The notes beneath the pieces were generated by a model. That model searched no databases. It had not been told where the DNA came from and saw only the letters and a list, made by a program, of their open reading frames with translations. A stretch of DNA of 64,000 bases from Casuarina equisetifolia (taxonomy: Eukaryota > Streptophyta > Magnoliopsida > Fagales > Casuarinaceae), in assembly GCA_028551475.1 (NCBI GenBank), contig CM052354.1:5749391-5813390 (forward strand), given 5' to 3'. Both the position numbers and the translations under genes were made by a program. Below are positions 1 to 11,660 of this stretch, one piece after another (within the stretch, counting starts at the first letter, position 1; the number at the start of each line of letters is the position of its first letter).

Positions 1-1250
1 CTTGAGTTTTCATAAGCCTAAGCCTATTACAGGTCCCCATGAACTTATAAAAACCACCACACTCTACAACCTAGGCCTTAACAACCTACTCTATGGTGGC
101 TCCACTCTAGTCACATGTTAGATGTCTTTTCGGCCCATAATGTTTTAATCACTAGGTAGACTTTTCCTATAACCCTTTATGCAGGTCATCTTTTTTGTGG
201 TTCAAATTTGGGATGTAGGACTGACTTTGATATCATTTGCTATATACCTTAATCATTTTGCCAAAAGACTTAGTCTAAAAACTAGTTTCAATATATTTTA
301 TTTGAATATCATCTCAAACTTGAGCCCCCCAAAAGATCCAAATCTAAAGGCTAGTTTTAATATATTTCATTTGAATATGATTTCAAACTTAAGTTCTTAT
401 AAACCCAAGCCTGTTATGGGTTCCTATAGGCTCATAAAAGTCACCACGCTTTGCAACCTATGCCTTGATGGCCCACTCTATTATGGCTGCACTCTAGTCC
501 ATGTGTTTAGATGTTTCTTTAAACCAAAGTGTTTTAATCATTAGGTAAACCTTTCCTATAGCCCTTTACATAGGTCACCTTTCTTATGGTTCATATTTAG
601 GATGTAGGATTGACTATAATATTATTTGTTATGTGCCTCAATCGATTTGTTAAAAGATTTAGCCTAAAAGATAATTTCAATACATTTTATTTGAATATCA
701 ACCCCAACTTGAGCCTCCCAAAAGACCTAAATATGAAGGCTAGTTTCAACACATTTCATTTGAATGCCATTTCTAACTTGAGTTCCCATAAGCCCAAGCA
801 TGTTATGGGTCCCCATAAGCTTGTAAAAGCCACCATGCTCTACAACCTATTCCTTGGCAACCCACTCCATGGTGGCTCCACTCTAGTCCATGTGTTTAGA
901 TGTCTCTTCGGCCTATAGTGTTTTAATCACAAGATAACCTTTACATGTAGTCCTTTATATAGGTCACATTTCTTGTGGTTCAAATTAAGGACATAGGATT
1001 GGCTATGATACCATTTATTATGTGCCTCAACCATTTTGTCAAAAGGAAAAGTCTAAAAACTAATTTTAGCACATTTTACTTGAATATCATTTCTAATTTG
1101 AGTTCCATAAGCCCAAGCCTATTATAAGTCCTTAGAAGCTCGTAGAAACCACCACACTCTGCAACCTACACCTTGATGGCCCACTCTAGTCCATGTGTTT
1201 AGATATCTTTTCAACCCATAGTGTTTTAGTCATTAGGTAACCCTTTCCTA
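1..1250. repeat. R1 tandem array, left block (about 3 monomers)
   Basis: About three head-to-tail monomers of roughly 390 bp, cut by the window edge. Landmarks such as the 'aaaagacttagtctaaaa' block near 260 recur near 650 and 1,040. Each monomer also carries a 'gataccatttgttatgtg'-like block (near 218, 622 and 1,010). The same family forms the large array at 30.55-37.57 kb. Low stop density on the plus strand gives frames of about 100 residues, which I regard as non-coding. Confidence 0.9.
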
Positions 1251-1390
1251 AACAAGGTCCAAGAGACTTATACTTATTACAAAGATTATTACATCAATGA
1301 AAAGATAGAAGTTGAAAGCATCCAATCTCATTCAAAATGACATTATAATAAGAAGATTTTATATTTTTAAATAAAAAATTTCTTTAATTG
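1251..1390. repeat. R1-to-GRP junction segment, copy of 37,590-37,725
   Basis: The sequence directly after the R1 array, starting 'aaacaaggtccaagagac' and ending 'aaataaaaaatttctt', matches the segment after the big R1 array near 37,590-37,725 almost base for base. In both places it leads into a GRP locus. The two blocks are therefore duplicates including the junction. Confidence 0.85.
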
Positions 1391-1450
1391 CCATCGGGCA
1401 AGGAGTGAATGCATGACTTTGAATTCTGGGACATGGTACTTATCGACAAC
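1381..1450 (-). pseudogene. Relic of a glycine-rich protein gene (start codon and core promoter only)
   Basis: On the minus strand the sequence reads core promoter, short leader and ATG (complement of 1,392-1,394), matching the same region of GRP copies 2, 3 and 4. Immediately after the start codon the sequence switches to the 3' flank seen after copy 4, so essentially the whole coding region is absent. The switch lies at a shared 'ttctt' string, which suggests a deletion between short identical stretches. This is inference from comparing the loci by eye. It cannot encode a protein. Confidence 0.7.
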
Positions 1451-2880
1451 AAACGGTGCCTTGCATCAACATTTAGGGACCTACCACCACTATTGCATAG
1501 TGGCTAGGATTCGATTTCATCAAAATGAGTAAATTTGTCAAAAGAAGTAGAAACCTCTTTACCACTTTATCATCAATGGTAGGGCTGGCCAACTTTTAAG
1601 ATTCTTATTCAAATGTTCAGAAACCACAACTGTGTCATGTCTATCAAATTTCTTCTTTAGTTGAAGGTGCATTTTTTAGTAGACTCGTTGGTGACCAAGA
1701 ACTCATAGAATTGAAATAAGGAATTTTTAGTTTTACCTTCCATCCTTTACTGTTGAAAACCTCTAGTTTAACCAAACAAAGAAAGAAAATGAAAAAGACA
1801 AAAAAGAAGAAGAGAAGTATTAGTTTAAAAAGTTAGCTATCAAAGTCTGTATTGTATGACTAGAAAGCGCTTAGAGCTAATTAGAGTTGATTCCTTATAT
1901 TAAAGAAGGTCCAATTCAAAAGTAAGTTAAGAAATTGTTTTATATTTAACGATTATCAATAATTATTTTGACATAAATTAATTCAAGATTAGTTTACTAG
2001 AAAGATTTAAAAGATTTAAAATATCAGTGTTCTAAATGAAATCACTAAACTCTATATAAAATCACTAAATGGAACGTGTATTTACGAGATGATGGATTTT
2101 ATAGTCCGAAGCCTACCATCTCAACTCACGGTAGCTAATGTGAAACACAAACAACCAAACAACATAACATAAGAACAATTGAAGAAAGCCCTAAGTCTAA
2201 TTACAACTATTTACACTCAACAAAAATAAAAGAATTTATTCACCTCAAAATTTGAAAGAAATAATAAAACGAAAGAAAGATAGGGCTCGGCCGTATTTAG
2301 CCAATGAAATGTAACAGGATATTTTACTAAGAAAAGGCTAGATAGATACCCCGGAAACAGATAAGACTCATCAACGGACTCTTTATCCTCTCTTTTTCCA
2401 TCTAATTAAATCGATTTATGCTCATTTTAGAATAACAAGATCGTTAGAAATCCTTTATTTTTTCAACCCAATCGCTCTTTTGATTTTGGAAATTTGTAAA
2501 AAAAAATTATCAATATACTGCTTTTTCTACACATTTATCTCCACATTCTAATGGAGAATATCTACTAATAATTAGGATTTCTAAAAAAAACCGATAATCC
2601 ACTTATGGTAAAAACATTTACCGCATCAAGCACTAATATATTTTTAACATTTAATTAGAGCGGGTAATCATTCAAATTAAGAACAGAAGCTCGAAAGTCT
2701 TTTCCTTTTATTATTAAATAGTCTTTTCCTTTTATTAATTTGTCCAACCTAAAATGCAATGAAATGCAAAATTCTCCGGAAAGACTCTCCACTGGTTCGT
2801 CTGATTCTCTCATGAATGAAATGCAAAATTCTTGCCATAGTGGGGAAAGAACCGACGCATTCGACAAGTCACCCGTTCCC
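1451..2880. other. GRP upstream flank, no gene seen
   Basis: AT-rich sequence homologous in patches to the upstream flanks of the other GRP loci: 1,840-1,920 resembles 13,240-13,320, and 1,960-2,110 resembles 17,990-18,130. Open frames at 2,655-3,069 occur on both strands. They contain a short internal duplication ('gaaatgcaaaattct') and are not recognisable as protein. Confidence 0.6.
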
Positions 2881-2889
2881 ATTGTTTGT

Positions 2890-3450
2890 CCCAAGGATGA
2901 CATGTACGGTAAGATGGTAGAATTCCATGTTTTTCTCTCGGAAGACATTTCCTGGGGTCCACTAGCAGACGAAGCCACAGTTGGGTCAGCCCTCGTGTGG
3001 AAGGAGAAAAGACTTTACAGGGTAGTCCCCCTTGGCCCGTACTTCATTTCCTTTTATTTTTGGTGTTAAAAGTAAAATGACCGAGTTTTACGTTATTCAA
3101 ATTTTATTAACAAAAAACATCCACTGTTTTATTCGATTTTTAGATATAATTAGGTATTTTAATATAATATTCAGAATTCCTATTTATTTGTATATAAAGT
3201 TTTTCATAAATCATATTTGGTAACATTAATTGGGTATGCTAAAAAATAATGTTTTAAAGTATCATAATCTTACTTGAAATTCTTTTTATAAAGATAATTT
3301 TCTACTCTTAAGTTGGCATTTTGATATAATTGATAATAAGCTTTATTTTGGCTATTGCATCCGTTATTCACTATCTAACTATTAGAAGTAGTATCCCTTA
3401 TGTCAAAGACCAAAAAAAAAAAAAAAAAACCATTTGAACCTTTGTATATC
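2890..3450. repeat. Duplicated segment, pair of about 22,940-23,450
   Basis: About 500 bp match 22,940-23,450 in the same order: the 'catgtttttctctcg' block, the 'agaaaagactttac' block, then a long AT-rich tail with 'gatataattaggtattttaatataatat' and 'ttttctactcttaa' landmarks. Neither strand keeps a shared reading frame between the copies, so it looks like non-coding duplicated DNA. An 18-base A run lies near 3,412. Confidence 0.8.
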
Positions 3451-3757
3451 ATGAAGATCTTATTCTTTCTATAACCATTATAAAATTAGACACTTTTCAT
3501 CTCCTAGTGATTACGATATTTGTGACAAGAAACATATTAAACTTACTTTGGTATGACTTTCAAAAGTCATTTACTAATTTGGTTATACCAGAAATCATTT
3601 ATCAATTTGGTTCAGTATGAGATTTCGTGACTTCAATGCATCAAGTATAATCAAATGACACATAAAGGAAAATTACATATTCATTATAATGAGATATGAC
3701 CTTGACTACTTTCATTCATTATTATTCAGTTCTTAATAATCTTATTTCACGCTCATA
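3451..3757. repeat. 3' flank of GRP copy 1, pair of 12,060-12,460
   Basis: Shares ordered landmarks with 12,060-12,460 ('gatcttattcttt', 'acatattaaacttgctt', 'catttactagttt', 'atgcataaaaca', 'tgcatattcattata'). This is the conserved downstream flank of GRP loci 1 and 2. Confidence 0.75.
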
Positions 3758-4064
3758 TTACAGAAATAAGACGCATTCCTTGCAGAAAATAGTGCAGGGA
3801 TGAGTTTTCGTGGGGCTTAACCATGTGTACCCCCTTTCTATCCCCACTACCTCCTCTCTATCCACCCCCATTTGCACCACTTCCTCCGCTTCTTTGACCA
3901 ACACCAGGACTTTCTCCCCTGCCACCTCCACCAACTCCGTAGACGCTTCCACAATCAACACCTCTTCAATTATAACCACAACCGTATCCAGCACCATCCA
4001 CTTCTTCGCTTCGACAACTGGCATCTTTTTTCTTTACGGAAAAGTTTAAGGACTGATAGGGTAG
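3758..4064 (-). pseudogene. GRP copy 1, 3' part of a broken glycine-rich protein gene
   Basis: The minus-strand frame that matches the other copies runs from a 'VDGAGYG' stretch to a 'GVGQRSGGSGANG' motif and then 'FLQGMRLI', each with a counterpart in copies 2 and 3. Two in-frame stops interrupt it, one in the first Gly-rich stretch and one after the 'ANGGG' motif. No signal peptide or ATG is found next to it, because a Copia element (4,070-9,565) follows immediately upstream in the gene's orientation. The overlapping 88-residue open frame lacks the Gly pattern and is out of frame with the family. I call this a dead gene copy. The family's function is unknown to me; secreted GRPs are usually cell-wall or defence associated. 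Confidence 0.65.
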
Positions 4065-4069
4065 AAAAT
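4065..4069. repeat. Target-site duplication, left copy (aaaat)
   Basis: The five bases aaaat directly before the 5' LTR are repeated at 9,566-9,570 directly after the 3' LTR. A 5-bp duplication is normal for Copia integration. Confidence 0.85.
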
Positions 4070-4754
4070 TGTTGGGTTGGTCCAGCCCATAATCGGGACT
4101 TATTATTGGGTCCAATTAAGGTAATGTGACCCTAAGGTTTAAAAAGAAAAATATAGGGTTTTTCTTTAGAGAGAAAAGGTGAGTGGCCGTCAAAAAGAAA
4201 AGAGAGAGAAAAGAAAATAGCAGAATTTCGCAGGAATTAGAGGTCCTACGCAGCAGTTGATCAAACATCTAATCAAGGTCAATCCGTAGTCCGATTGAGC
4301 TGAATTTTTGTCAGCAGGTTCGGGATTGGGTGTTCTTCATTGTGAACGGTTGGATCATCGTTTGGAACTCTTGAAGTCATCAGATCTTGGTCAAAAATTT
4401 GAGTGATATTTCTCTAACTTTTCTTGGTTAAGTTGTTGTTTACAACTTGTTCTTCACTATTCATTGGTGATTCTATTATTATTGAATCAGTAAATCTTAG
4501 TCCTGTTGCTATTGTTAAGGACTTGATTGGGTTGTAACCTAACGATTTATATAGTGGAGATTTGGGTGGACTCCGTGATCAGTCCTGTGGTTTTTTATCC
4601 TTCACATTGGAGGGGTTTTTCTATGTAGAAATTCTTTTGTATTGAATGTGATACTTGCTTATTCTACTTGTGATTCAAATACATCATTGGTGTTTTAGTA
4701 TTTCCTCACAAGTTCAATCAAAGTGGGAAACGTTATACGTTGTTTTTCTCATCA
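4070..4754 (+). repeat. 5' LTR of the Copia element
   Basis: Starts TGTTGGG and ends ...CTCATCA just before the primer-binding site. It aligns end to end with 8,878-9,565. Confidence 0.93.
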
Positions 4755-4757
4755 AAG

Positions 4758-4769
4758 TGGTATCAAAGC
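4758..4769 (+). promoter_or_regulatory. Primer-binding site (initiator-Met tRNA type)
   Basis: tggtatcaaagc, three bases after the 5' LTR. The usual plant Copia site complementary to initiator-Met tRNA is tggtatcagagc, so it differs at one base. Confidence 0.9.
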
Positions 4770-7700
4770 TTAGGTTGTAGTTGTTTTATTTTTAGATTTG
4801 ATTGAACGATGAAACTAAGCACTAACAGGATGATTAGTTTGAATGGAAGAAACTATCATGTCTGGAAGGATAAAATGGAAGATTTACTTTATGTGAAGCA
4901 TTAGCACTTACCGGTGTTTAGTGAAACAAGACCAGACAACATGAGTGAGGCCGATTGGACTCTTGAGCATAAAATTGTATGTGGGTTCATTTGACAATTT
5001 GTAGATGAGAATATTTTGAATCACATTAGTAAAGAAACACATGCTCGAACTCTATGGAACAAACTTGAATCTTTGTATGCTCAAAAGACTAGAAATAATA
5101 AGATGTATTTGATGAAGCAACTTATTAGCTTGAAATACAAAGATGGGCAATCCATATCTGATCATTTGAATGAGTTTCAGGAAATGTTAGATCAACTTTC
5201 AGGTATGAATATAAAGTTTGAAGATGAAGTACAAGAACTTTGGTTACTTGGTACTTTACCAGAATCTTGGGAAACATTTCGTATGTCAGTGAGTAACTCT
5301 GCTCCCAATGGTATTGTCACTATGGATTTTGCCAAGACTAGTATTTTGAATGAAGAGATGAGAAGAAAGAGTCAGGGTTCTTTGTCTCATTCTGAAGCTT
5401 TGGTTGTTGAAAACAAGGGGAGAAGTCATAGTAGAGGTCTGAGAAGTTATAACAAAAGTCGAAGTAAGTCTAGATCGTGACATAAAAATGTAGAATGCCA
5501 TCATTGTGGCAAGATAGGTCATATCAAGAAAAATTGCTTCTAGTTGAAAAATGAAAAGAAGAATGGTAAAGGTAGAAATGAGAAGAAGAAAGTTAATGAA
5601 AGTGAGGAGAAGAAGGATAACAATGATGATGATCGAGTTACAGCAGCTACTAATGAACTTGTTATTGTGTGCTATGATGATAATGTGAATTTTGCAAGTA
5701 ATGAGACAAGTTGGGTAATTGATAGTGGTGCTTCTTTTCATATTACTTTTAAGAGGGAGTTCTTTACTTCTTATACTCTTGGAAACTTTGGCACATTGAA
5801 AATGGGTAATGATTGTTTAGCTAAAGTTGCAGGTATGGGAGATGTATGCTTGGAGACTCGTAATGGATCCAAGTTGGTTCTTAAGAATGTTAGACATGTA
5901 CCAGAAATTCACTTGAATTTGATTTCTACCAGACAACTTGATGATAAAGGTTTTTGCAATATCTTCAATAATGGACAATGGAAACTTACTAAAGGTTCAT
6001 TAGTTATGGCTAGAGGCAAGAAAGAGTCTTCTTTGTATTTGTTTCAAGCCAAGATTTCCAAGGACATTTGTAATGTAGTGGAAGATGGAAATGCAAGTGC
6101 TTTATGGCATAAAAGGTTAAGTCACATGAGTGAGAAAGGCATGAATGTGTTAGCAAAGAAGAACTTGTTATCTAGGATTAAGAGTACAAAACTTAAGAAA
6201 TGTGCACATTGTTTAGCTGGAAAACAGAAAAGAGTTTCATTCTATAGCCACCTTCCTTCAAGAAAATCAGATTTATTGGAGTTAGAACACTCAAATGTTT
6301 GTGGCCCAGTTAACCCGAGGACGCTTGGTGGAGCATCCTACTTTGTGACCTTTACTAATGACTACTCAAGAAAGGTTTGGGTTTATGTTTTGATGTCAAA
6401 AGATCAAGTGCTAAATGTGTTCAAGTAGTTTCAAGTTTCAATAGAGCGGCAAACTGGAAAGAAGTTGAAATGTATTCGATTAGACAATGGTGGTAAGAAC
6501 ATTGGACCATTTGATGAGTATTGTAGGCAACATGATATTCGACATCAGAAGACACTTCCAAAAACATCTCAGTTGAATGGTATAGCGGAACGAATGAACA
6601 AGACATTGGTTGAGAGAGTTAGATGCATGATTTCAAATGCTAACCTGCCAAAGACATTTTGGGGTGAGACATTACTTACAGCAGCTTATGGTATCAATCT
6701 ATCTCCAATTGTTGCTTTAGATGGTGATGTGCCAAATAGAGTTTGGTTTGGTAAGGATGTTTCCTATAACTATCTAAGAGTATTTAGTAGCAAAGCATTT
6801 GTTCATATTCCAAAGGATGAGAGGTCTAAGTTAGATGTCAAGACACAAAAATGTATATTTCTTAGTTATGGTTCTAATGAATTTGGTTACAGGTGTTATA
6901 ATCTAGCTGTGAAGAAAATTGTGAGGAGTTGTGATGTTGTATTTTTTAAGAATCAAAATATGACAGATATTGGCCAGAGTGAGAAGAATATGTCACAAGG
7001 CTCTAAGATTGGTATTGATATTGATCTAATTCCTTCAAATGATTTACAGCGACAGTTACCAAAACAAGTTGAAAGTGATATTCAGCATGATGTTCAAGAT
7101 CAAGTTCAGAATGACCAACAGGGTACAGATAATAGTAACACTTTGACAGATAATGTTGTTGATGTTCAGCAAAATTCATCTTTAGTTCCACCATTAAGAA
7201 GGTCTACTAAAGATCGCCATCCATCCTCTAGATACTCTATTGAGGAGTATGTATTGTTGACTGATGCAGATGAGCCTGAGAGCTTTGACGAAGCAGCAAT
7301 GGATGTGGATAAGAAAAAATGGGTTGATGCAATATAAGATGAGTTAAAATCTTTGCATGATAATCAAACATTTGAGTTGGTGACATTGCCTAAGGGCAAG
7401 AAAGCTTTGAAGAATCGTTGGATTTATAGATTGAAGCATGATGAAAATTCTTCATAACCTCAATACAAAGCTAGATTAGTTGTTAAAGGTTTCAGTCAGA
7501 AAAAGGGAATTGATTATGATGAGATTTTCTCACCAGTTGTGAAAATGTCCTCAATTCGAGTGGTTTTAGGATTGGCTACTAATCTTGATCTTGAAATTGA
7601 GCAAATGGATGTAAAGACTGCTTTTCTTTATGGTGACCTAAATGAAGAAATTTATATGAAGCAACCAGAGGGTTTTGAAGAAAAAGATAAAGAGAACAAT

Positions 7701-8860
7701 GTTTGCAAGCTAAAGAAAAGTTTATATGGCTTAAAACAAGCACCGAGACAATGGTATCAAAAATTTAAGTCTTTTATGGGGGAGCAAGCCTATAAGAAGA
7801 TAAATTCTGATCATTGTGTATTTGTGCAAAAGTTCTTAGATGATGACTTTATCATTCTACTGCTTTATGTAGATGACATGCTTGTAATTGGTAAGAATGC
7901 TGCAAGAATTAAAAAGTTAAAGCAGGAGTTAAGTAAGTCATTCTCAATGAAAGACTTAGGCTCAGTGAAGCAAATTCTTGGTATAAGACTTAGTCGTGAT
8001 AGAAAAGCCAAGAAGTTATAGTTGTCTCAAGAAGAGTACATCAAGAAAGTGCTTTAAAAGTTTTTATATGGATAAAGCTAAAGTGATGAGCACGCCTCTT
8101 GCTACACACTTTAAGCTTAGTAAGAAACAATGTCCTACAGATGAAGAAGACAGAAAACATATGGAAAGAGTTCCTTATACTTCGACTGTTGGTTGTTTAA
8201 TGTATACAATGATTTGTACAAGGCCAGATATAGCTCATACAGTTGGAGTAGTTAGTAGATTTACTTCTAATCTTGGAAGAGAACATTGGAATGCAGTGAA
8301 GTGGATTCTAAGTATCTTCGAGGCACTTCTAGTTTGAAACTTTCATTTAGGAGTGATAAGCCTATTCTTGTAGGATATACAGATTTTGATATGGCAAGGG
8401 ATATTGATAATAGAAGATCTACTTCAGGCTACTTGATTAAGTTTTTTAGGGCAGTTGTGGCATGGCAATCAAGATTACAAAAATGTATTGCTTTATTTAC
8501 AATGGAAGCAGAATTTATTACAGCAACGGAAGCATGTAAAGAATTGCTTTGGATGAAGGAATTCATAAAAGAACTTGGTTTCGTGCAAGAAAAGTATGTG
8601 TTATTTTGTGATAGTCAAAGTGTTATACGTCTTGCTAAGAACTCTACTTTTCATCAAAGATCAAAGCATATTGATGTAAGGTATCATTGGATACGAGATA
8701 TCATGGAAACCAAAGAGGTTGCACTTGAAAAAGTACATACTGAAGATAATGGTTCTGATATGATGACAAAGGCTCTATGGCAAAAAAATTTGAGTTTTGT
8801 CAGCATGAGGCCGGTTTGAATTGTGCTTGAAAAATAGACATATAGAATCTCCCTAATTTG

Positions 8861-8877
8861 GGCTGGAGGGGAAGAAT
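8861..8877 (+). promoter_or_regulatory. Polypurine tract
   Basis: ggctggaggggaagaat directly precedes the 3' LTR. This is the expected place and composition for the plus-strand primer. Confidence 0.85.
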
Positions 8878-9565
8878 TGTTGGGTTGGTCCAGCCTATAT
8901 TCGGGGACTTATTATTGGGTCCAATTAGGGTAATGTGGCCCTAAGATTTAAAAAGAAAAATATAGGGTTTTTCTTCAGAGAGAAGAGGTGAGTGGCCGTC
9001 AAAAAGAAAAGAGAGAGAGAAAAGAAAATAGCAGAATTTCGTAGGAATTAGAGGTCCTGTGCAGCAATTGATCAAACATCTAATCAAGGTCGATCCGTGG
9101 TCCGATTGAGCTGAATTTTTGTCAGCAGGTTTGGGATTGGGTGTTCTTCATTGTGAACGGTTGGATCATCGTTTGGAGCTCTTGAAGTCAGCAGATTCTG
9201 GTCAAAAATCTGGATGATATTTCTCTAACTTTTCTTGGTTAAGTTGTTATTTACAACTTGTTCTTCACTATTCATTGGTGATTCTATTATTGTTGAATCA
9301 GTAAATCTTAGTCCTGTTGCTATTGTTAAGGACTTGATTGGGTTGTAACCTAACGATTTATATAGTGGAGATTTGGATGGACTCCGTGATCAGTCCCGTG
9401 GTTTTTTATCCTTCACATTGGAGGGGTTTTTCCACGTAGAAATTCTTTTGTGTTAAGTGTGATATTTGCTTATTCTACTTGTGATTCAAATACATCGTTG
9501 GTGTTTTAGTATTTCCTCACAGGTTCAATCAAAGTGGGAAACGTTATACGTCATTTTTTCCATAA
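8878..9565 (+). repeat. 3' LTR of the Copia element
   Basis: 688 bp matching 4,070-4,754 at about 94% by eye. It is followed by the second aaaat target copy at 9,566-9,570. Confidence 0.93.
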
Positions 9566-9570
9566 AAAAT

Positions 9571-10330
9571 AACTAAGGAGCAATGTAACATTGCATTGGT
9601 GAAACCAAAATGCATGCCTCGATTTGAAAATATCTATAGATGCACTTAATTATAACCCTTATTTCCTATAGCAGCGATGGACAGTGAGTGGGGAACCCAA
9701 CTGTGAAGCAACAAAGAGAACTTCAGTGGAGGAGTGTAGTCCAAGTTGAGGGAGGGGCAGACTTTTGTCGTCTCCAAGACTGAGGAGCCTAAAGCAGTCA
9801 AGGCCTTCTTTAAATGTGCTAGTGATTGCACACCTCTGTCACCAGCCGGGCCTCGCAAATGGGAGTGGATGGGAAATTTCTGTGACCAGCATATGAGGAG
9901 TGTCTGCTTTGACAACCCAATTAATGGGGCCTACTAGGATGAATGTTGTGCGGTGAAAAAAAAAAAAAAAAGGCCAACAGAGGCCCTTCCTTTGGGGTGA
10001 CTTGCATAATAGTCCTTTTATGTTGTTAATCTACGAAGATTATACTATTTAATCTACAAATGAACTTCAAAGACTCTAATTATTTCTCTTTAAATACTAA
10101 GTCAACTAAAAATTGAAGTCTCACAAGTCAATTATAAATTAGTACTTTCAAAAGTTTCATATTGAATTTAATGATTTGAAATTTTATTTTCGAAGAAATA
10201 TATATTGATGTAGGAAAATATCAACTATTTATAAGAAATATTGAAATTAAAAAAATAGCAAATATTAGTAAGTTTTTTTCCCCCACTAAGAAATAGAACA
10301 TAAAAAATAGAAAACAAAAATTATGGTACC
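9571..10330. other. GRP upstream flank with A-tract, no supported gene
   Basis: The stretch 9,660-9,960 is GC-richer than its surroundings and ends in an A16 run near 9,957. Part of it (near 9,690-9,750) resembles 17,370-17,430, upstream of GRP copy 3, so it probably belongs to the duplicated GRP flank. A 63-codon plus-strand open frame (9,746-9,937) starts on TTG and resembles nothing I know. The rest is AT-rich. Confidence 0.45.
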
Positions 10331-10399
10331 CACTACAAAACTACTGCTTTCCATAAATTTACTCTCATGGGGACTGATTTTTCCACTAAACACAAAAAA

Positions 10400-11660
10400 T
10401 TAAACCTATCTACAAAACATTAATCAAATGGATTGGAGTAGAGTATTTGTAGTTACACTAACTTTAATTACTGATTCGTTGATGACTCCATCTTTTTAGT
10501 TACTACATGATCATTCAACTTATGGCTTCATTTCCAATCCTAGTGTTTTCTAGTTTGGCAATGCTTAACTAACAAGCTTTAAGAAAATTTGACTATACTT
10601 ATATATATAGATATATATATATATTAAGTCCGTCAAATTTTCTTAACCTTCTTTTAGTTAAATTGTTTGGTATCTTTATCTTTTCTATGTGTGGCACTTA
10701 GGCGTTGAAGCTGATTTGGTTAGTCAATTTGCAAAATAAATTGAAGCCGGACCCAAGGTTTAAAATATTAGAATGAAGGTATATTTCAAACAACCTTGTT
10801 AAAAAGTCCTGTCATTTTAGGATAAGACTTTCAATTTTAGTCATTCACAACATCAACTCAAATAAATTAGAACAAATGAATACTAACTTTAGTTATTGCT
10901 TCATTGATGAGCCATCTATTCAGTCAGTATATAATTGTCCAATTTAAAATTCTATTTTCTATCCTAGTAATTTCCAATTTGAACATGCTTATTTTTTATT
11001 TTTATTGATGAAAGTCTCTTTGTGCTCTTTTAATCACATTATTTGATATCTCTATCTTTTTCACGTGCAACACTTGGGTACTAAAGCTAGTTTGGTCAAT
11101 CAATTGACAAGATCAATTAAAACTGGATCCATGGTTTAAAATATTATAATGTAAATCTTATCAATTTAAAGTAAGACTCACTGTTAGTCGATTACAACAT
11201 CAATCAAATAGATTGGAGTAGAATATTTGTAGTTAATTGCACTGACTTTAGTTATTGCTTCACTGTTTCACTTTTTTAGTGTTTTTATTTTTTTATCCTA
11301 TTGTTTTCTTGTTCAATCACTTTTTTGTACTCTTTTGGTCAAATTGTCTTATATCCTTATCTCTTTTGTGTGTTAACACTTGAGTGCTGAAGCCAATTTG
11401 GTTGGTCAAATGACAAAATAAATTAAAGCTAGACCCATTGTTTAAAATATTAGAATGAGTGTAGACCAGAATGAATTTTCTTATCCTATCTTTTTAATGT
11501 AATATTTTTAGTTTTAGTCAATCGAAACATTAATCAAATGGATTAGAGGACAGTAGTGGTGGTTAATTACACTAACTTTAGTTATTGCTCCATTGAAACC
11601 CATCTTTTCGACTAATATATAATCGTCCAAGTTAAGATTTTATTTTCTATCTTCTAAAAC
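10400..11660. repeat. R2 tandem array, block 1 (about 4 units)
   Basis: Units of about 330-420 bp share the landmarks 'caatcaaatggattggagta', 'actaactttagttattgct', 'caaattgtttgatatc' and 'ggtttaaaatattagaatg'. Unit starts lie near 10,427, 10,850, 11,200 and 11,530. The copies are well diverged. The same family recurs at 18.9-20.7 kb and 25.67-26.94 kb. Confidence 0.75.
10579..10646. repeat. Inverted repeat with AT loop
   Basis: ttaagaaaatttgac at 10,579-10,593 is perfectly complementary to gtcaaattttcttaa at 10,632-10,646. The 38-bp spacer is largely alternating TA. Other R2 units lack this hairpin at the matching place, so it may be a short insertion or MITE-like remnant. Confidence 0.6.

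Larger units (their letters stand above)
4070..9565 (+). mobile_element. Ty1/copia LTR retrotransposon, complete layout but broken
   Basis: A 5,496-bp fossil Copia element in plus orientation with two LTRs (685 and 688 bp), a tRNA-Met primer site, a polypurine tract and a 5-bp target duplication. Domain order is Copia-type: Gag about 4.81-5.54 kb ending in a CCHC zinc knuckle (CHHCGKIGHIKKNC), protease about 5.7 kb (DSGAS), integrase about 6.1-6.9 kb (pre-integrase HKRLSH, then CAHC), reverse transcriptase about 7.3-8.0 kb (YVDDM), RNase H about 8.4-8.8 kb. Integrase lies before RT, which excludes Gypsy. The coding region carries about eight breaks, so it is inactive. By hand the LTRs differ at about 40 of 687 positions (near 6%), mostly transitions. 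At commonly used plant rates this suggests roughly 2-5 million years (inference). It lies just upstream of GRP copy 1. Confidence 0.95.

Noticed and set aside
2655-3069. Overlapping frames on both strands near 2.7-3.0 kb as a gene
   Set aside because: The duplicate at 22,940-23,100 does not keep either frame, so purifying selection on coding is unlikely.
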